Shown here one piece after another: positions 7,888-16,435 of a DNA stretch of 51,613 bases. The translations under genes and the position numbers were made by a program. The notes under the pieces were generated by a model. It saw only the letters and a list, made by a program, of their open reading frames with translations, was not told the origin of the DNA and did not search any database. Source of the DNA: Streptomyces sp. AV19 (GTDB lineage Bacteria; Actinomycetota; Actinomycetes; Streptomycetales; Streptomycetaceae); the NCBI RefSeq assembly GCF_015999245.1, contig NZ_JAEAMR010000015.1:153195-204807 (forward strand). Direction: 5' to 3'. The first letter of the stretch is position 1. Every line of letters starts with the position of its first letter.

Positions 7888-8808
7888 CTACCTGCCCCGG
7901 GCAGGGCCGTCCCCCGTCCCCGACGCGGCCAGGACCGCGTCCGCCACGTGGTCGCGGAACCAGCGGTGCCCCGGATCGGCCGAGTTGCGGGGGTGCCAGG
8001 CCATTCCGATGTCGAGGGAGGGCAGGTCGAGGGGGATGGGGAAGGTGCGCAGTCCCAGTGCGGCGATGGTGCCGGGGAGCCAGTCGGCCACGGTGAGCGC
8101 GACGAGGTCGGTGTCCCGGGCGAGCATCATGGCGCTCGTGTGGCTGGGGACGACGGCTGCGATCCGGCGTCGCAGTCCGAGTTCCGCGAGCGCGCTGTCG
8201 ATGGGACCGAGGCGCTTGCCGAGCCGGGAGACGCCGATGTGGTCGGCGGCGGCGAACCGGCGGGCGTCGATCCGTCCGTCGAAGAGGGGATGGCCGCCGC
8301 GGGCGATGCCGACCGGCGTCATCCGGGTGAGCGGCCGGGTCCGGATCTCCGGGTCCAGGTTTCCGAGGACGCCGAGTTCGACGTCCACCCGGCCCTGCCG
8401 CAACGCGGGGCCGCCCTCCACCGCCTCCGGCAGGAAGACCACGTCCACGTGCGGGGCCTGCGCGTGGATCCGGTCGGTCAGGCTCCCGGCCAGTCCCACC
8501 AGGAGCAGGTCGGTGGCCTGCACGGTGAAGGTGCGCCGCAGGCGCGCGGCGTCGAAACCGGCCCCCGGCCGCAGGACGTTGTCGCAGCCGCGCAGCAACG
8601 CGCCCACCTCCTCCCGGAGTTCGACGGCGCGCGGGGTCGGGACCATCCCCTGGCCCGCGCGGACCAGCAGGGGGTCGCCGACGGTCCGGCGGAGCCGGGC
8701 CAGGGTCCGGCTGACCGCCGCGGGGGACGTGCCGAGTCGCTCGGCGGCGCGGGTCACGCTGTTCTCCTGGAGCAGGGCGTCCAGGACGCGCAGCAGGTTG
8801 AGATCCAT
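7888..8808 (-). CDS. LysR-family transcriptional regulator
   Basis: A 306-residue LysR-type regulator. The N-terminal winged helix-turn-helix is clear (LLRVLDALLQENSVTRAAERLGTSPAAVSRTLARLRRTVGDPLLVR), followed by a substrate-binding-like effector domain. I chose ATG 8808, five bases after AGGAG; the GTG at 8814 would overlap that site. The gene is divergent from the beta-propeller gene starting at 8954. The shared intergenic region holds interlocking inverted repeats, so this regulator most likely controls that gene and itself. The effector is unknown. Confidence 0.88.
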   Translation of the reverse strand: MDLNLLRVLDALLQENSVTRAAERLGTSPAAVSRTLARLRRTVGDPLLVRAGQGMVPTPRAVELREEVGALLRGCDNVLRPGAGFDAARLRRTFTVQATDLLLVGLAGSLTDRIHAQAPHVDVVFLPEAVEGGPALRQGRVDVELGVLGNLDPEIRTRPLTRMTPVGIARGGHPLFDGRIDARRFAAADHIGVSRLGKRLGPIDSALAELGLRRRIAAVVPSHTSAMMLARDTDLVALTVADWLPGTIAALGLRTFPIPLDLPSLDIGMAWHPRNSADPGHRWFRDHVADAVLAASGTGDGPARGR

Positions 8809-8834
8809 GGGCACTCCTGAACTGCGGCTTTACG

Positions 8835-8870
8835 GATGGGGCAATGATTCGATGCCCATCTTTGCATTGC
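8835..8870. promoter_or_regulatory. Interlocking inverted repeats, candidate LysR operator
   Basis: GATGGG (8835-8840) pairs with CCCATC (8855-8860), and GCAATG (8841-8846) pairs with CATTGC (8865-8870). Both pairs lie in the 145-base gap between the divergent LysR and YncE-like genes, which is where a LysR regulator normally binds. Assignment to this regulator is inferred from position. Confidence 0.5.
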
Positions 8871-8953
8871 TCCGGGCACCCCCTCGCGCCGAGAGTGGAG
8901 ATGCCCGCGAACGACGCGCGGCATCCCCTTCCGCCCCGTCAGAGGAGTCCTCT

Positions 8954-10006
8954 GTGCAGCAGTCCCCCCGCGCCGGCCGGGACGGCGACGTCCTGGCCGT
9001 GGTCAGCCAGAGCGGACCGACCGTCTCGTTCTTCGACGCCGCCTCCGACCGGTACCTCGGTGCGGTCGCGGTTCCCGCGGAGCCGCACGAGTTGTGCTTC
9101 GATCCGGCACAGCGGCTGCTGTGGTGCGCGACGACGTACCGCTCGGGCTACTACCACGCGAACAGCGGCCGGCGCACCGAGCTGACCGTCATCGACCCCG
9201 ACACGCGCAGCATCGTCGAGATCGTCGACCTCCACCCGGAACACGGCCCGCACGGGCTGGCGTTGGACACCGCGCGTCAGCTCCTCTACGTCAGCGTGGA
9301 GAGCTCGGACGACCGGCCCGGCGGTGTCGTCGTGATCGACACGCGGACCCGTCGTCCCGTCGGCCGGATCGACACGGACGCGCCCGGCCCGCACTGGTTC
9401 GCCGTCGACCCGGCGGGGAGGACGGGTTACGCCACCAACAAGGAGGCGCCGTTCGTCTCGGTCGTCGATCTCCGACGGGGAACGCTCACCGCGAAGGCCG
9501 AAGTGCCGGGCAGCGAGGGGCTCGCCGTCTCCGCCGACGGCGCGCACATCTTCGTCGCCGCGCCCTACGGTTCCTTCTCCGGCGCCGACGAGGAGCGGCC
9601 GGTGCCGGGGATCCGGGTCATCGACGCCCGCACGGCGACCGTCGTCGACACCCTGCCCACGGAGGGCGTCGTCCTGCCGGTGCACCTGACATCGACCGGC
9701 AGGCTGCTCGTCGGCGAACTGGCCATGGAACCCGACCCGGTGTCCCGGCTGGGACGCCACGCGCCGGGCCGCCTCACGGTGTTCTCCGCCGACACCCACA
9801 AGCGCCTGGGCGACATCGAGGTCGGGCTCTTCCCGCTGACCATCACCTCGTCGCCCGACGGCCGGATCGCCTACGTGGCGTGCGTCGTCTCGTCCACCGT
9901 CGACGTCGTCGACCTGGAGACGCTGCGGCGCCTGGCGAGGCTGGACGTCCCCAGACTCGGCGAGGCGGGCGCCCACGGCCTGGCCTACGTCCCCCGCCCG
10001 GCCTGA
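8954..10006 (+). CDS. YncE-like beta-propeller protein
   Basis: A 350-residue protein made of repeated beta-propeller blades of the YncE/SMP-30-like type. Blade signatures recur: DPAQRLLWC, VIDPDTRSIVEIVDL, LDTARQLLYVSVE, VIDTRTRRPVGRI, VDPAGRTGYATN, SPDGRIAYVACV, VDVVDLETLRRLARL. There is no signal peptide with the GTG start at 8954, which lies 6 bases after AGAGGAG (8941-8947). It is therefore probably cytoplasmic, unlike exported YncE of enteric bacteria. It is divergent from a LysR gene that likely regulates it and is followed by a strong hairpin. Its function is not known; propellers of this kind bind ligands or act as lactonases. Confidence 0.8.
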   Translation: MQQSPRAGRDGDVLAVVSQSGPTVSFFDAASDRYLGAVAVPAEPHELCFDPAQRLLWCATTYRSGYYHANSGRRTELTVIDPDTRSIVEIVDLHPEHGPHGLALDTARQLLYVSVESSDDRPGGVVVIDTRTRRPVGRIDTDAPGPHWFAVDPAGRTGYATNKEAPFVSVVDLRRGTLTAKAEVPGSEGLAVSADGAHIFVAAPYGSFSGADEERPVPGIRVIDARTATVVDTLPTEGVVLPVHLTSTGRLLVGELAMEPDPVSRLGRHAPGRLTVFSADTHKRLGDIEVGLFPLTITSSPDGRIAYVACVVSSTVDVVDLETLRRLARLDVPRLGEAGAHGLAYVPRPA

Positions 10007-10023
10007 CCCGGTTCCCGGACACG

Positions 10024-10051
10024 ACCGCCCGGTCCCCCACGACCGGGCGGT
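10024..10051 (+). terminator. Rho-independent-like hairpin after the propeller gene
   Basis: ACCGCCCGGTC (10024-10034) and GACCGGGCGGT (10041-10051) form a perfect 11-bp stem with a 6-base loop, 17 bases after the stop codon. There is no U-run, as is common in Streptomyces. Confidence 0.75.
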
Positions 10052-10156
10052 TCGCCGTCCGGGGGCCGCCCGCCCCGGCGTCGCCCCCGACCACGGCGGC
10101 CGCAGGGGCGGAGGGGACATGGCCGGGGCCGTGGAGCGGGTGGGGGTTCCCCGGCG

Positions 10157-10294
10157 GGCGCCTATGTGGCAGTGCTGGGCGCGGGGGCCGCCGGGCTGAC
10201 GGCGGCGCACGAACGCGCCGAGCGGGGCTTCGAGGCGACGGTCCACGAACGCCGCCCCGTCCCCGGCGGCGGGACGGTGCACGGCAACCGGGCG
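10157..10294 (+). pseudogene. FAD-binding oxidoreductase N-terminal fragment
   Basis: About 45 codons encode an unmistakable dinucleotide-binding start: VAVLGAGAAGLTAAHERAE (GxGxxG), then GFEATVHERRPVPGGG with the acidic residue closing the second strand. This is the N-terminus of an FAD-dependent oxidoreductase of the desaturase/dehydroxylase type. After GTVHG the similarity stops, and the frame runs into the end of the HNH gene on the other strand. No upstream start context or downstream domain survives. It is a remnant. Confidence 0.65.
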
Positions 10295-10305
10295 GTGCGG
10301 GCGTG

Positions 10306-11040
10306 TTACCTCTTCGTCTCCTTGAGGGCCACCCCGGTGCCGCCGTCACCGGGCAGCTTCTCGTTGGGGCAGGTCTTCAGGACGCGGGCCATCGCGTCCT
10401 TCTCCCCCTGGTGGACGGCCAGCCCGTACTTCTTCTTCACCGCGATCTGACGGGCCACGTAGGTGCACTGGTAAGCGGTGTTGCCCGGAAGCCACTTGGA
10501 GGCGTCCTTGTCGGACTTCTGGCCGTTGGCCGGTCCGTCGGCCGCTATCAGGTTGAGCGGGTCGTTGGCCAGTGCCTCGCGCTGCCGCTGGCTGATCTTC
10601 TGCGCGCCGGAGACCCAGGCCTGGCCGAGGGCGACGACGTGGTCGATCTGCACGGCGGAGGACGTGCCCGTCCCGCGCTGGAACTTTATCTTCTTGCCGG
10701 TGTAGGGGTCGTCGAGCGTGCCGGAGGCGACGACGCAGGACGACGAGCCGTCGTTGCGGGGGCTCTTGAGGTCGCGGGCCAGGATGTCATTGCGGGTGTC
10801 GCAGCGGTTGCCGGAGCCGGGGGCGTCGGTCTTGTCGGACCAGGCGCGGCCGAACTTGCCCTCGCGGTCGTAGCCGGACTTGGCCGCGGGCTGCTTCACG
10901 CTCAGCGTGTCCAGCGCCGCCCGCGCGGTGCCGTTGGCGGCCTTGCCCTCGGCCTTGTCGTCCTTGGACCCCGAGCACCCTGTCACGACGACGGCGAGCA
11001 GCACGGCGGTGCACACGGCACCGGGGGTACGGGATTTCAC
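10306..11040 (-). CDS. Lipoprotein HNH (GmrSD C-terminal/DUF1524-like) nuclease
   Basis: A 244-residue exported protein. The N-terminus is a lipoprotein signal: a short basic start, a hydrophobic stretch, and the lipobox VVTGC with Cys at about residue 22. The mature part carries the HNH-type motif of the DUF1524 family: QIDHVVALGQAW with the catalytic DH pair, then DPLNLIAADGPANGQKSDKDASKWLP. Four Cys residues probably form disulphides, which suits an extracellular enzyme. Secreted members of this family are common in Streptomyces and may degrade environmental DNA. The gene ends just inside the FAD remnant region and is transcribed away from the methyltransferase. Confidence 0.85.
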   Translation of the reverse strand: MKSRTPGAVCTAVLLAVVVTGCSGSKDDKAEGKAANGTARAALDTLSVKQPAAKSGYDREGKFGRAWSDKTDAPGSGNRCDTRNDILARDLKSPRNDGSSSCVVASGTLDDPYTGKKIKFQRGTGTSSAVQIDHVVALGQAWVSGAQKISQRQREALANDPLNLIAADGPANGQKSDKDASKWLPGNTAYQCTYVARQIAVKKKYGLAVHQGEKDAMARVLKTCPNEKLPGDGGTGVALKETKR

Positions 11041-11200
11041 GGGGCCTCACTTCTGCGTTGCGGATCGGTGTGCTCGTAAATGATCACTTATGCGACCCGG
11101 TGAGTCACATCGGCAGCGGGTGGGACACTTCTTGTCTAGCAACGGGAACCGGCAACTCGGTATCCGCCGAATGGAGTTGGCGGGTGGCTCCGGCGCGCGT

Positions 11201-11953
11201 TCAGTCGGTGCGGATCGCGGCGGTGACCGCGACTGCGGCGTAACGCATCGTGAAGCCGCCCCCCATCGCGTCGACGGCGGCACCGGTGCGCGTGAGCAGT
11301 TCCCGCAGCGCGGACGGGGCGAGCCGGCCCGCGAGCCCGCTGGTGGGCAGCTGGTCCAGCCACTCGTCGCGGCTGTACGGGCGCTCCCAGCCGACGCTCC
11401 ACCGCTCGGGCTCGCCGAACGCGCCCGCCCGCCGCATGCCGTCGGCCGCCCTGGCCCACAGGGGCCCCTCCGAGGCGTCCGCCGCCCAGGGGTTGACCGG
11501 CGCGTCCGGCATGACCCGGCGGTGGATCCCGGCGAAGACCTCCGCGACCTCGGGCGAGGGCCGGAACACGTTCCAGAACACCGCCAGCCGGCCGCCGGGC
11601 CGCAGCACGGAGGCCGCCTTGGCCGCTCCCGCGACCGGGTCGATCCAGTGCCAGGTCTGCGCGGCGACGACCGCGTCGAACGAACGGCCGCCGGCGTCCC
11701 AGGACTCGAAGGGCGCCACCTCGGCCCGCAGCCCGTCGCGCCGCGCGAAGCCGGCCATCCGCGCGTCGGCGTCGACGCCGAGCACCCGGCACCCGGCCGC
11801 CCGGAACTGCCGGGAGGCGATGCCGGTGCCGCAGCCGACGTCGAGGACGTCGGGGCCGGGACTGCCCGCGACGATCCGCTCCACCAGGGCGTCGGGATAG
11901 CGGGGCCGGGCCCGGTCGTAGCGTTCGGCGTCCGATCCGAACGACTCGGCCAT
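11201..11953 (-). CDS. Class I SAM-dependent methyltransferase
   Basis: A 250-residue small-molecule methyltransferase of the UbiE/BioC-like type. Motif I is VLDVGCGTGIASRQF, followed by the acidic residue of motif II (VLGVDADARM), a central FDAVVAAQTWHWID and the post-motif LRPGGRLAVFWN. I used ATG 11953 (MAESFGSDAERYD), where similarity to the family begins. An in-frame ATG at 12025 would add 24 residues but lies inside the operator, and could only be used on a leaderless transcript. The gene is divergent from tetR across twin palindromes, so it is the likely target of that regulator. The substrate is unknown. Confidence 0.85.
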   Translation of the reverse strand: MAESFGSDAERYDRARPRYPDALVERIVAGSPGPDVLDVGCGTGIASRQFRAAGCRVLGVDADARMAGFARRDGLRAEVAPFESWDAGGRSFDAVVAAQTWHWIDPVAGAAKAASVLRPGGRLAVFWNVFRPSPEVAEVFAGIHRRVMPDAPVNPWAADASEGPLWARAADGMRRAGAFGEPERWSVGWERPYSRDEWLDQLPTSGLAGRLAPSALRELLTRTGAAVDAMGGGFTMRYAAVAVTAAIRTD

Positions 11954-12013
11954 TTCGCGGTGTTGATGCGGCGCGGGTGCGGAATGATCGGACAGCGGAG
12001 CGCGCTCCGGCGG

Positions 12014-12053
12014 TATAGTGGGCATGCGCCCACTATCGTGGGCGCGCGCCCAC
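12014..12053. promoter_or_regulatory. Twin palindromic operator and divergent promoters
   Basis: ATAGTGGGC (12015-12023) and GCCCACTAT (12028-12036) form a perfect 9-bp inverted repeat around ATGC. A second palindrome with the same GTGGGC-N4-GCCCAC core lies at 12038-12053. The centres are exactly 20 bases apart, so two dimers could bind one DNA face. TATAGT at 12014-12019 is a near-consensus -10 toward tetR, and GATAGT on the other strand faces the methyltransferase. The sites therefore cover both promoters, the expected layout for TetR autorepression. Confidence 0.75.
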
Positions 12054-12094
12054 TCGTCAACGGCTGGGCGGGGCGAGCGACATGAAGGAGATCC

Positions 12095-12682
12095 GTGCCG
12101 ACAGGAGTGGCCATCCGTGATCCCCGGCGGCAGTTGTTCGCCGCCGCCGAACGCGTCCTGCTCCGCGACGGGCCCAACGCGCTCACCAGCCGGGCGGTCA
12201 CCACCGAGGCGGGCTGCGCCAAGGGCGTCCTGCACCGGCACTTCGCCGACTTCGACGCCTTCCTCGCCGACCTCGTGCGCGACCACGTCGCCCGCCTCGA
12301 CGAACAGGCCGCCACCCTGCGCGCGGCCGCCGGGACCGGCAGCGTCGCCGGCAACCTGGCCGGCGCGCTGACGACGCTGTTCGAGTCGGTCGCCGTCGCG
12401 ATCGTCGGCCTCGTCACCTCCCGCGACGAGCTGCGCGCCCGGCTGCGCCGGGCCACGCCGGCCGGGGTCCCGCTCCTGACGGAGGCGACGGCCGTGCTCG
12501 CGGGCTACCTCACCGCCGAGCGCGCGCTCGGCCGCATCGCGGAGGACGCCGACGTCACCGCCCTGGCTCCCGCGCTGATCGGCACCGGCCACCTGCTCTT
12601 CGCCGACCGGAAGGGCACGCCGCCGCGGGCCGAGGCCGTCCGCCAAGCCGTGGAGACGGTGATCACCGGCGCCTTGCGGTAA
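12095..12682 (+). CDS. TetR/AcrR-family transcriptional repressor
   Basis: A 195-residue TetR-type regulator. The N-terminal helix-turn-helix runs from RRQLFAAAERVLLRDG through LTSRAVTTEAGCAKGVLHRHFADFDAFLADLV, and the rest is an all-helical ligand-binding domain. The GTG start at 12095 is preceded by GAAGGAG (12084-12090) with ideal spacing. The regulator most likely binds the twin palindromes about 60 bases upstream, repressing itself and the divergent methyltransferase until an unknown small ligand is present. A weak inverted repeat follows the stop codon. Confidence 0.88.
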   Translation: MPTGVAIRDPRRQLFAAAERVLLRDGPNALTSRAVTTEAGCAKGVLHRHFADFDAFLADLVRDHVARLDEQAATLRAAAGTGSVAGNLAGALTTLFESVAVAIVGLVTSRDELRARLRRATPAGVPLLTEATAVLAGYLTAERALGRIAEDADVTALAPALIGTGHLLFADRKGTPPRAEAVRQAVETVITGALR

Positions 12683-12829
12683 GGGCCGTCCCGGACGGGC
12701 CGAAACTCCCTGTTCCCCTCCCGTACCGCCCGGCGTCACAGTGAGGCCACTGCCCCTTCGGCACGTCCCGCTGTCCTGGGGGCGCTTCTTCCGCTTCCGT
12801 CCCCCGACACCGCAGAGGTCACCTTGCCC

Positions 12830-14887
12830 ATGGGAGAGATAGACCGCCGGCGCTTCCTCCAACTGGCCGGCGGGACAGCCGCCTTCGCCGCCCTGTCGGA
12901 GAGCATCGCCCGCGCCGCCGCCATCCCCGCCCGCCGGCGCACCGGCACCGTCCAGGATGTCGAGCACATCGTCGTCCTGATGCAGGAGAACCGGTCCTTC
13001 GACCACTACTTCGGCTCGCTGAGGGGGGTGCGCGGCTTCGGCGACCCGCATCCCGTGACCCTGCCGAGCGGCAGGTCCGTGTGGCACCAGTCGGACGGGA
13101 TCCGCGACATCCTGCCGTTCCGGCCCGAGGCGGACGACCTGGGGATGCAGTTCCTCCAGGACCTCAACCACGACTGGGCGGGCGGCCAACGGGCCTTCAA
13201 CAAGGGCAGGTACGACCGGTGGGTACCCGCCAAGACCGCGACGACCATGGCGTACCTCACGCGCGAGGACATCCCGTTCCACTACGCGCTCGCCGACGCG
13301 TTCACCGTCTGCGACGCGTACCACTGCTCGTTCATCGGCTCCACCGACCCCAACCGCTACTACCTGTGGACCGGGTACACGGGCAACGACGGCAAGGGCG
13401 GCGGCCCGGTGCTGGGCAACGAGGAGGCCGGCTACGGCTGGACGACGTACCCCGAGCGCCTGGAGAAGGCCGGCATTTCCTGGAAGGTCTACCAGGACGC
13501 CGGCGACGGCCTGGACGCCGCCGGCCACTGGGGCTGGACGAACGACCCCTACATCGGCAACTACGGCGACAACTCCCTGCTCTACTTCAACGCCTACCGC
13601 AACGCCAAGCCCGGCGACCCGCTCCATGAGAAGGCGCGCACCGGCACCAGCGCCAAGAAGGGCGAGGGCCCCTTCGACGTCCTCAGAGCCGACGTGAAGG
13701 CCCGCAGGCTGCCGCAGATCTCCTGGATCGCCGCCCCCGAGGCGTTCTCCGAGCACCCCAACTGGCCGGTCAACTACGGCGCCTGGTACATCGCGCAGGT
13801 CCTGGACGCGCTCACCTCCGACCCCGAGGTGTGGAGCCGGACGGCGCTGTTCATCACCTACGACGAGAACGACGGCTTCTTCGACCACGCCGTCCCGCCG
13901 TACCCGCCGGCCGACGCCGGCCGGGGCCGCTCCACCGCCGACGTCTCGGCCGACCTCTTCAAGGGCGACCTCGGACACGTCGCGGGCCCCTACGGGCTCG
14001 GCCAGCGCGTGCCGATGCTCGTCGTCTCGCCCTGGAGCACCGGCGGCTACGTGTGCTCCGAGGTCTTCGACCACACCTCGGTCATCCGCTTCATGGAGCG
14101 GCGCTTCGGCGTGCGCGAACCGAACGTCTCGCCCTGGCGCCGGGCCGTGTGCGGCGATCTGACCTCGGCCTTCGACTTCAGCCGGGCGCAGACGGAGCCG
14201 GCGGCGCTGCCGTCCACGGCCGGGTACGAGCCGCCGGACCGCGAGCGCCACCCCGACTACGTCCCCGAGCCGCCCGCCGTCGGCACCCTCCCCCGCCAGG
14301 AGCCGGGCACCCGTCCCGCGCGGCCGCTGCGCTACGCCCCGTCCGCCGACGCCGCGCCCGACCCGGCCACGGGCAAGGTCACCCTGACGTTCGGCGGCGG
14401 CGCGGAGGCGGGCGCGCAGTTCCTGGTCACGTCCGGCAACCGGACGGACGGGCCGTGGACGTACACCGCCGAGGCGGGCAAGCGGATCGCGGACACCTGG
14501 AACACGGCGTACTCCCGCGGCGTCTATGACCTGACGGTGCACGGCCCGAACGGATTCTTCCGGACCTTCCGCGGGGAGGGGAAGACGGCCGGCCCCGAGG
14601 TGACCGCCCGCCATGTCGCAGCCACCGGCCATCTGGAACTGACCCTGACCAACCCCGGCCCGCGCCCCCGCCACCTCACGGTGACCTGCGCGTACGGCAC
14701 CCCGGCCGAGACGCTGACGATCGGTCCCGGCGCCACCGTGCGGCACGCGGTGCGGCCGCGCGCCGCCGGGCGCTGGTACGACGTGACGGTGACCTCCCAG
14801 GAGGACCCCGCCTTCCGGCGCGGCTTCGCCGGGCACGTGGAGACCGGGGCCTCGGGCGTGAGCGACCCGGCCCTCGGCCGGCGCTGA
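12830..14887 (+). CDS. Tat-exported phosphocholine-type phospholipase C
   Basis: A 685-residue non-haemolytic, phosphocholine-specific phospholipase C. The N-terminus is a twin-arginine signal (DRRRFLQLAGG, then Ala-rich), so the enzyme is exported folded. The catalytic phosphoesterase domain opens with HIVVLMQENRSFDHYFGS, containing the E-N-R-S-F-D-H motif, and continues with YHCSFIGSTDPNR and FITYDENDGFFDH. Two C-terminal beta-sandwich domains of the family follow from about residue 495. Length is normal. I chose ATG 12830; a TTG at 12824 has better spacing to GAGG but adds only two residues. The gene probably serves phosphate or choline scavenging. It is followed by a small hairpin facing the convergent gene at 15036. 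Confidence 0.92.
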   Translation: MGEIDRRRFLQLAGGTAAFAALSESIARAAAIPARRRTGTVQDVEHIVVLMQENRSFDHYFGSLRGVRGFGDPHPVTLPSGRSVWHQSDGIRDILPFRPEADDLGMQFLQDLNHDWAGGQRAFNKGRYDRWVPAKTATTMAYLTREDIPFHYALADAFTVCDAYHCSFIGSTDPNRYYLWTGYTGNDGKGGGPVLGNEEAGYGWTTYPERLEKAGISWKVYQDAGDGLDAAGHWGWTNDPYIGNYGDNSLLYFNAYRNAKPGDPLHEKARTGTSAKKGEGPFDVLRADVKARRLPQISWIAAPEAFSEHPNWPVNYGAWYIAQVLDALTSDPEVWSRTALFITYDENDGFFDHAVPPYPPADAGRGRSTADVSADLFKGDLGHVAGPYGLGQRVPMLVVSPWSTGGYVCSEVFDHTSVIRFMERRFGVREPNVSPWRRAVCGDLTSAFDFSRAQTEPAALPSTAGYEPPDRERHPDYVPEPPAVGTLPRQEPGTRPARPLRYAPSADAAPDPATGKVTLTFGGGAEAGAQFLVTSGNRTDGPWTYTAEAGKRIADTWNTAYSRGVYDLTVHGPNGFFRTFRGEGKTAGPEVTARHVAATGHLELTLTNPGPRPRHLTVTCAYGTPAETLTIGPGATVRHAVRPRAAGRWYDVTVTSQEDPAFRRGFAGHVETGASGVSDPALGRR

Positions 14888-14987
14888 GCGCTCCGCCGGC
14901 AGTGCCGCGCCGGGTCGTCGATCGGCTGCGGCGCCGTCGTGGCCGGTCGCGCCCCACGCGGCGGAGCCGCACGGCGAAAGGGCACCA

Positions 14988-15002
14988 CGCCCCTTCGGGG
15001 CG
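14988..15002. terminator. Small terminator hairpin between convergent genes
   Basis: CGCCCC-TTC-GGGGCG is a perfect 6-bp stem about 100 bases after the phospholipase gene and 34 bases beyond the end of the convergent small gene, so it could serve both. Confidence 0.45.
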
Positions 15003-15035
15003 CTGCCGAACCACAGCGGACTTCGCCCGGCCCGC

Positions 15036-15302
15036 TCAGCCGGGCTCCGGCCACCCGCCCGTGCGCCACAGATGGGTGATGGCCCGGGCGATCTCCCGGG
15101 ACTCCGGCGCGCTGACGCGGCCGGGGTCCCCGCCGGCCGCGGCGAGGTCGTCCAGGAAACGGCCCACCGCGGCCCGGCCCACCCGGGCGAGGGTGGTGGC
15201 GTGGTGACGCCCCACCAGCCCGGTGGCGCGCAGCTCGCCCTCGTCCCGTCCGGTCAGCCGGGCGGACAGGGCGAGGAAGCCGGGGTACTCGTCCCGCTCC
15301 AT
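15036..15302 (-). CDS. Small conserved-looking protein, 88 residues
   Basis: I do not recognise a firm family. The start is well supported: ATG 15302 is preceded by AAAAGGAGGT. The protein begins MERDEYPGFLALSARLTGRDEGEL and reads as an all-helical, charged, soluble protein ending WRTGGWPEPG. The F-L-x-L-S-x-x-L-T-G stretch resembles the small subunit of membrane sugar dehydrogenases (gluconate dehydrogenase subunit 3 type), but there is no signal peptide and no partner dehydrogenase beside it. It is divergent from the sigma factor gene, 145 bases away. Confidence 0.6.
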   Translation of the reverse strand: MERDEYPGFLALSARLTGRDEGELRATGLVGRHHATTLARVGRAAVGRFLDDLAAAGGDPGRVSAPESREIARAITHLWRTGGWPEPG

Positions 15303-15447
15303 GACCTCCTTTTGTAGCGGAACTCCCGTACCGGGAGAAGACGGTGTCCGCCGGCCCCGGACCGGAATCCGTGCTGCCGCGCGGGCATACCCCACGGAAC
15401 CAAGGGCAGGAGCGCACCGAACCGAACACCCGACAAGGAGGGCGCAC

Positions 15448-16332
15448 GTGACCAGCACAGGCGTGACGCGAACGGCGACAGCCACGCGGAACGGCACTGC
15501 GACGTGCGGGCCCGTCGGTGCCGACCTGCCGCAGGTGGACGACGCGGGGGCGGTCGACCCGCGTGACGCCCGGGCCCTGACCTCGCTCTTCCTCCACCGC
15601 CTGGCGGTCCTGGAGGAGGGCACGCACGAGTACCAGTACGTCCGCAACACGCTCATCGAGATGAACCTGTCCCTGGTCCGCTTCGTCGCCGGCCGCTTTC
15701 GCAACCGGGCGGACCAGATGGAGGACATCGTCCAGGTGGGGACGATCGGACTGATCAAGGCGATCGACCGGTTCGACCTGACGCGCGAGGTCGAGTTCAC
15801 CACCCTCGCCATCCCCTACATCACGGGCGAGATCAAACGCTTCTTCCGCGACACCAGTTGGGCGGTGCACGTCCCCCGCAGACTCCAGGAGCTGCGGGTC
15901 GAGCTCGTCAAGGCGACCGAGGAACTCTCCGGCCGGCTGGGCCGCTCCCCCACCGTGCGGGAGCTGGCCGGGGCGCTGGACCTGACCGGGGAGGAGGTGA
16001 TCGAGGCCCAGGTCGCCGGCAACGGCTACACCGCCCACTCCCTCGACGCGCCGGCCGAGACCGGCCCCCGCGGCCCCGACCGTCCGCGCGCGTGGTCCGA
16101 CCGCATCGGCGCCGCCGACGAGGGCCTGGAGAAGGCCGAGTCCCTCCAGGACCTCAAGCCGCTCATCCGGGAACTCGACGACCGGGAGCGGCTGATGCTG
16201 GAGCTGCGCTTCGGCCAGGAGCTGACGCAGTCACAGATCGGCGCCCGCCTGGGCATCTCCCAGATGCACGTCTCCCGGCTGCTCGGCCGCACCCTCGCCC
16301 GGCTGCGCACGCGCATGCTCGCCCAGGGATGA
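15448..16332 (+). CDS. SigB/SigF-family RNA polymerase sigma factor
   Basis: A 294-residue group 3 sigma-70 factor of the SigB/F/G stress and differentiation type. Region 2 reads LVRFVAGRF...DIVQVGTIGLIKAIDRFDLTREVEFTTLAIPYITGEIKRFFRD. Region 3 follows (VPRRLQELRV, LGRSPTVRELAGALDL), and region 4 carries the promoter-reading helix-turn-helix LTQSQIGARLGISQMHVSRLL. The GTG start at 15448 lies 6 bases after AAGGAGG (15435-15441). About 45 residues of low-complexity Thr/Ala sequence precede region 2. A WhiB-like gene and an RsbA-like gene follow on the same strand. The sigma factor is therefore likely controlled by partner switching, with its anti-sigma factor nearby or elsewhere. Confidence 0.92.
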   Translation: MTSTGVTRTATATRNGTATCGPVGADLPQVDDAGAVDPRDARALTSLFLHRLAVLEEGTHEYQYVRNTLIEMNLSLVRFVAGRFRNRADQMEDIVQVGTIGLIKAIDRFDLTREVEFTTLAIPYITGEIKRFFRDTSWAVHVPRRLQELRVELVKATEELSGRLGRSPTVRELAGALDLTGEEVIEAQVAGNGYTAHSLDAPAETGPRGPDRPRAWSDRIGAADEGLEKAESLQDLKPLIRELDDRERLMLELRFGQELTQSQIGARLGISQMHVSRLLGRTLARLRTRMLAQG

Positions 16333-16435
16333 GCGCGGCGTCCGCGGCGGGCCGCGCGGAGGGGACCTCCGGCGGGGTTGACCGCGCGCTTCCGGGCGAG
16401 GCGTGGGGGAAACCGACCCGGAACGGAGGTCCGTG

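Noticed and set aside
12026..14836. Long minus-strand extension upstream of the methyltransferase
   Set aside because: The part beyond 12025 is antisense to tetR and the phospholipase and has no protein character; only the methyltransferase end is real.
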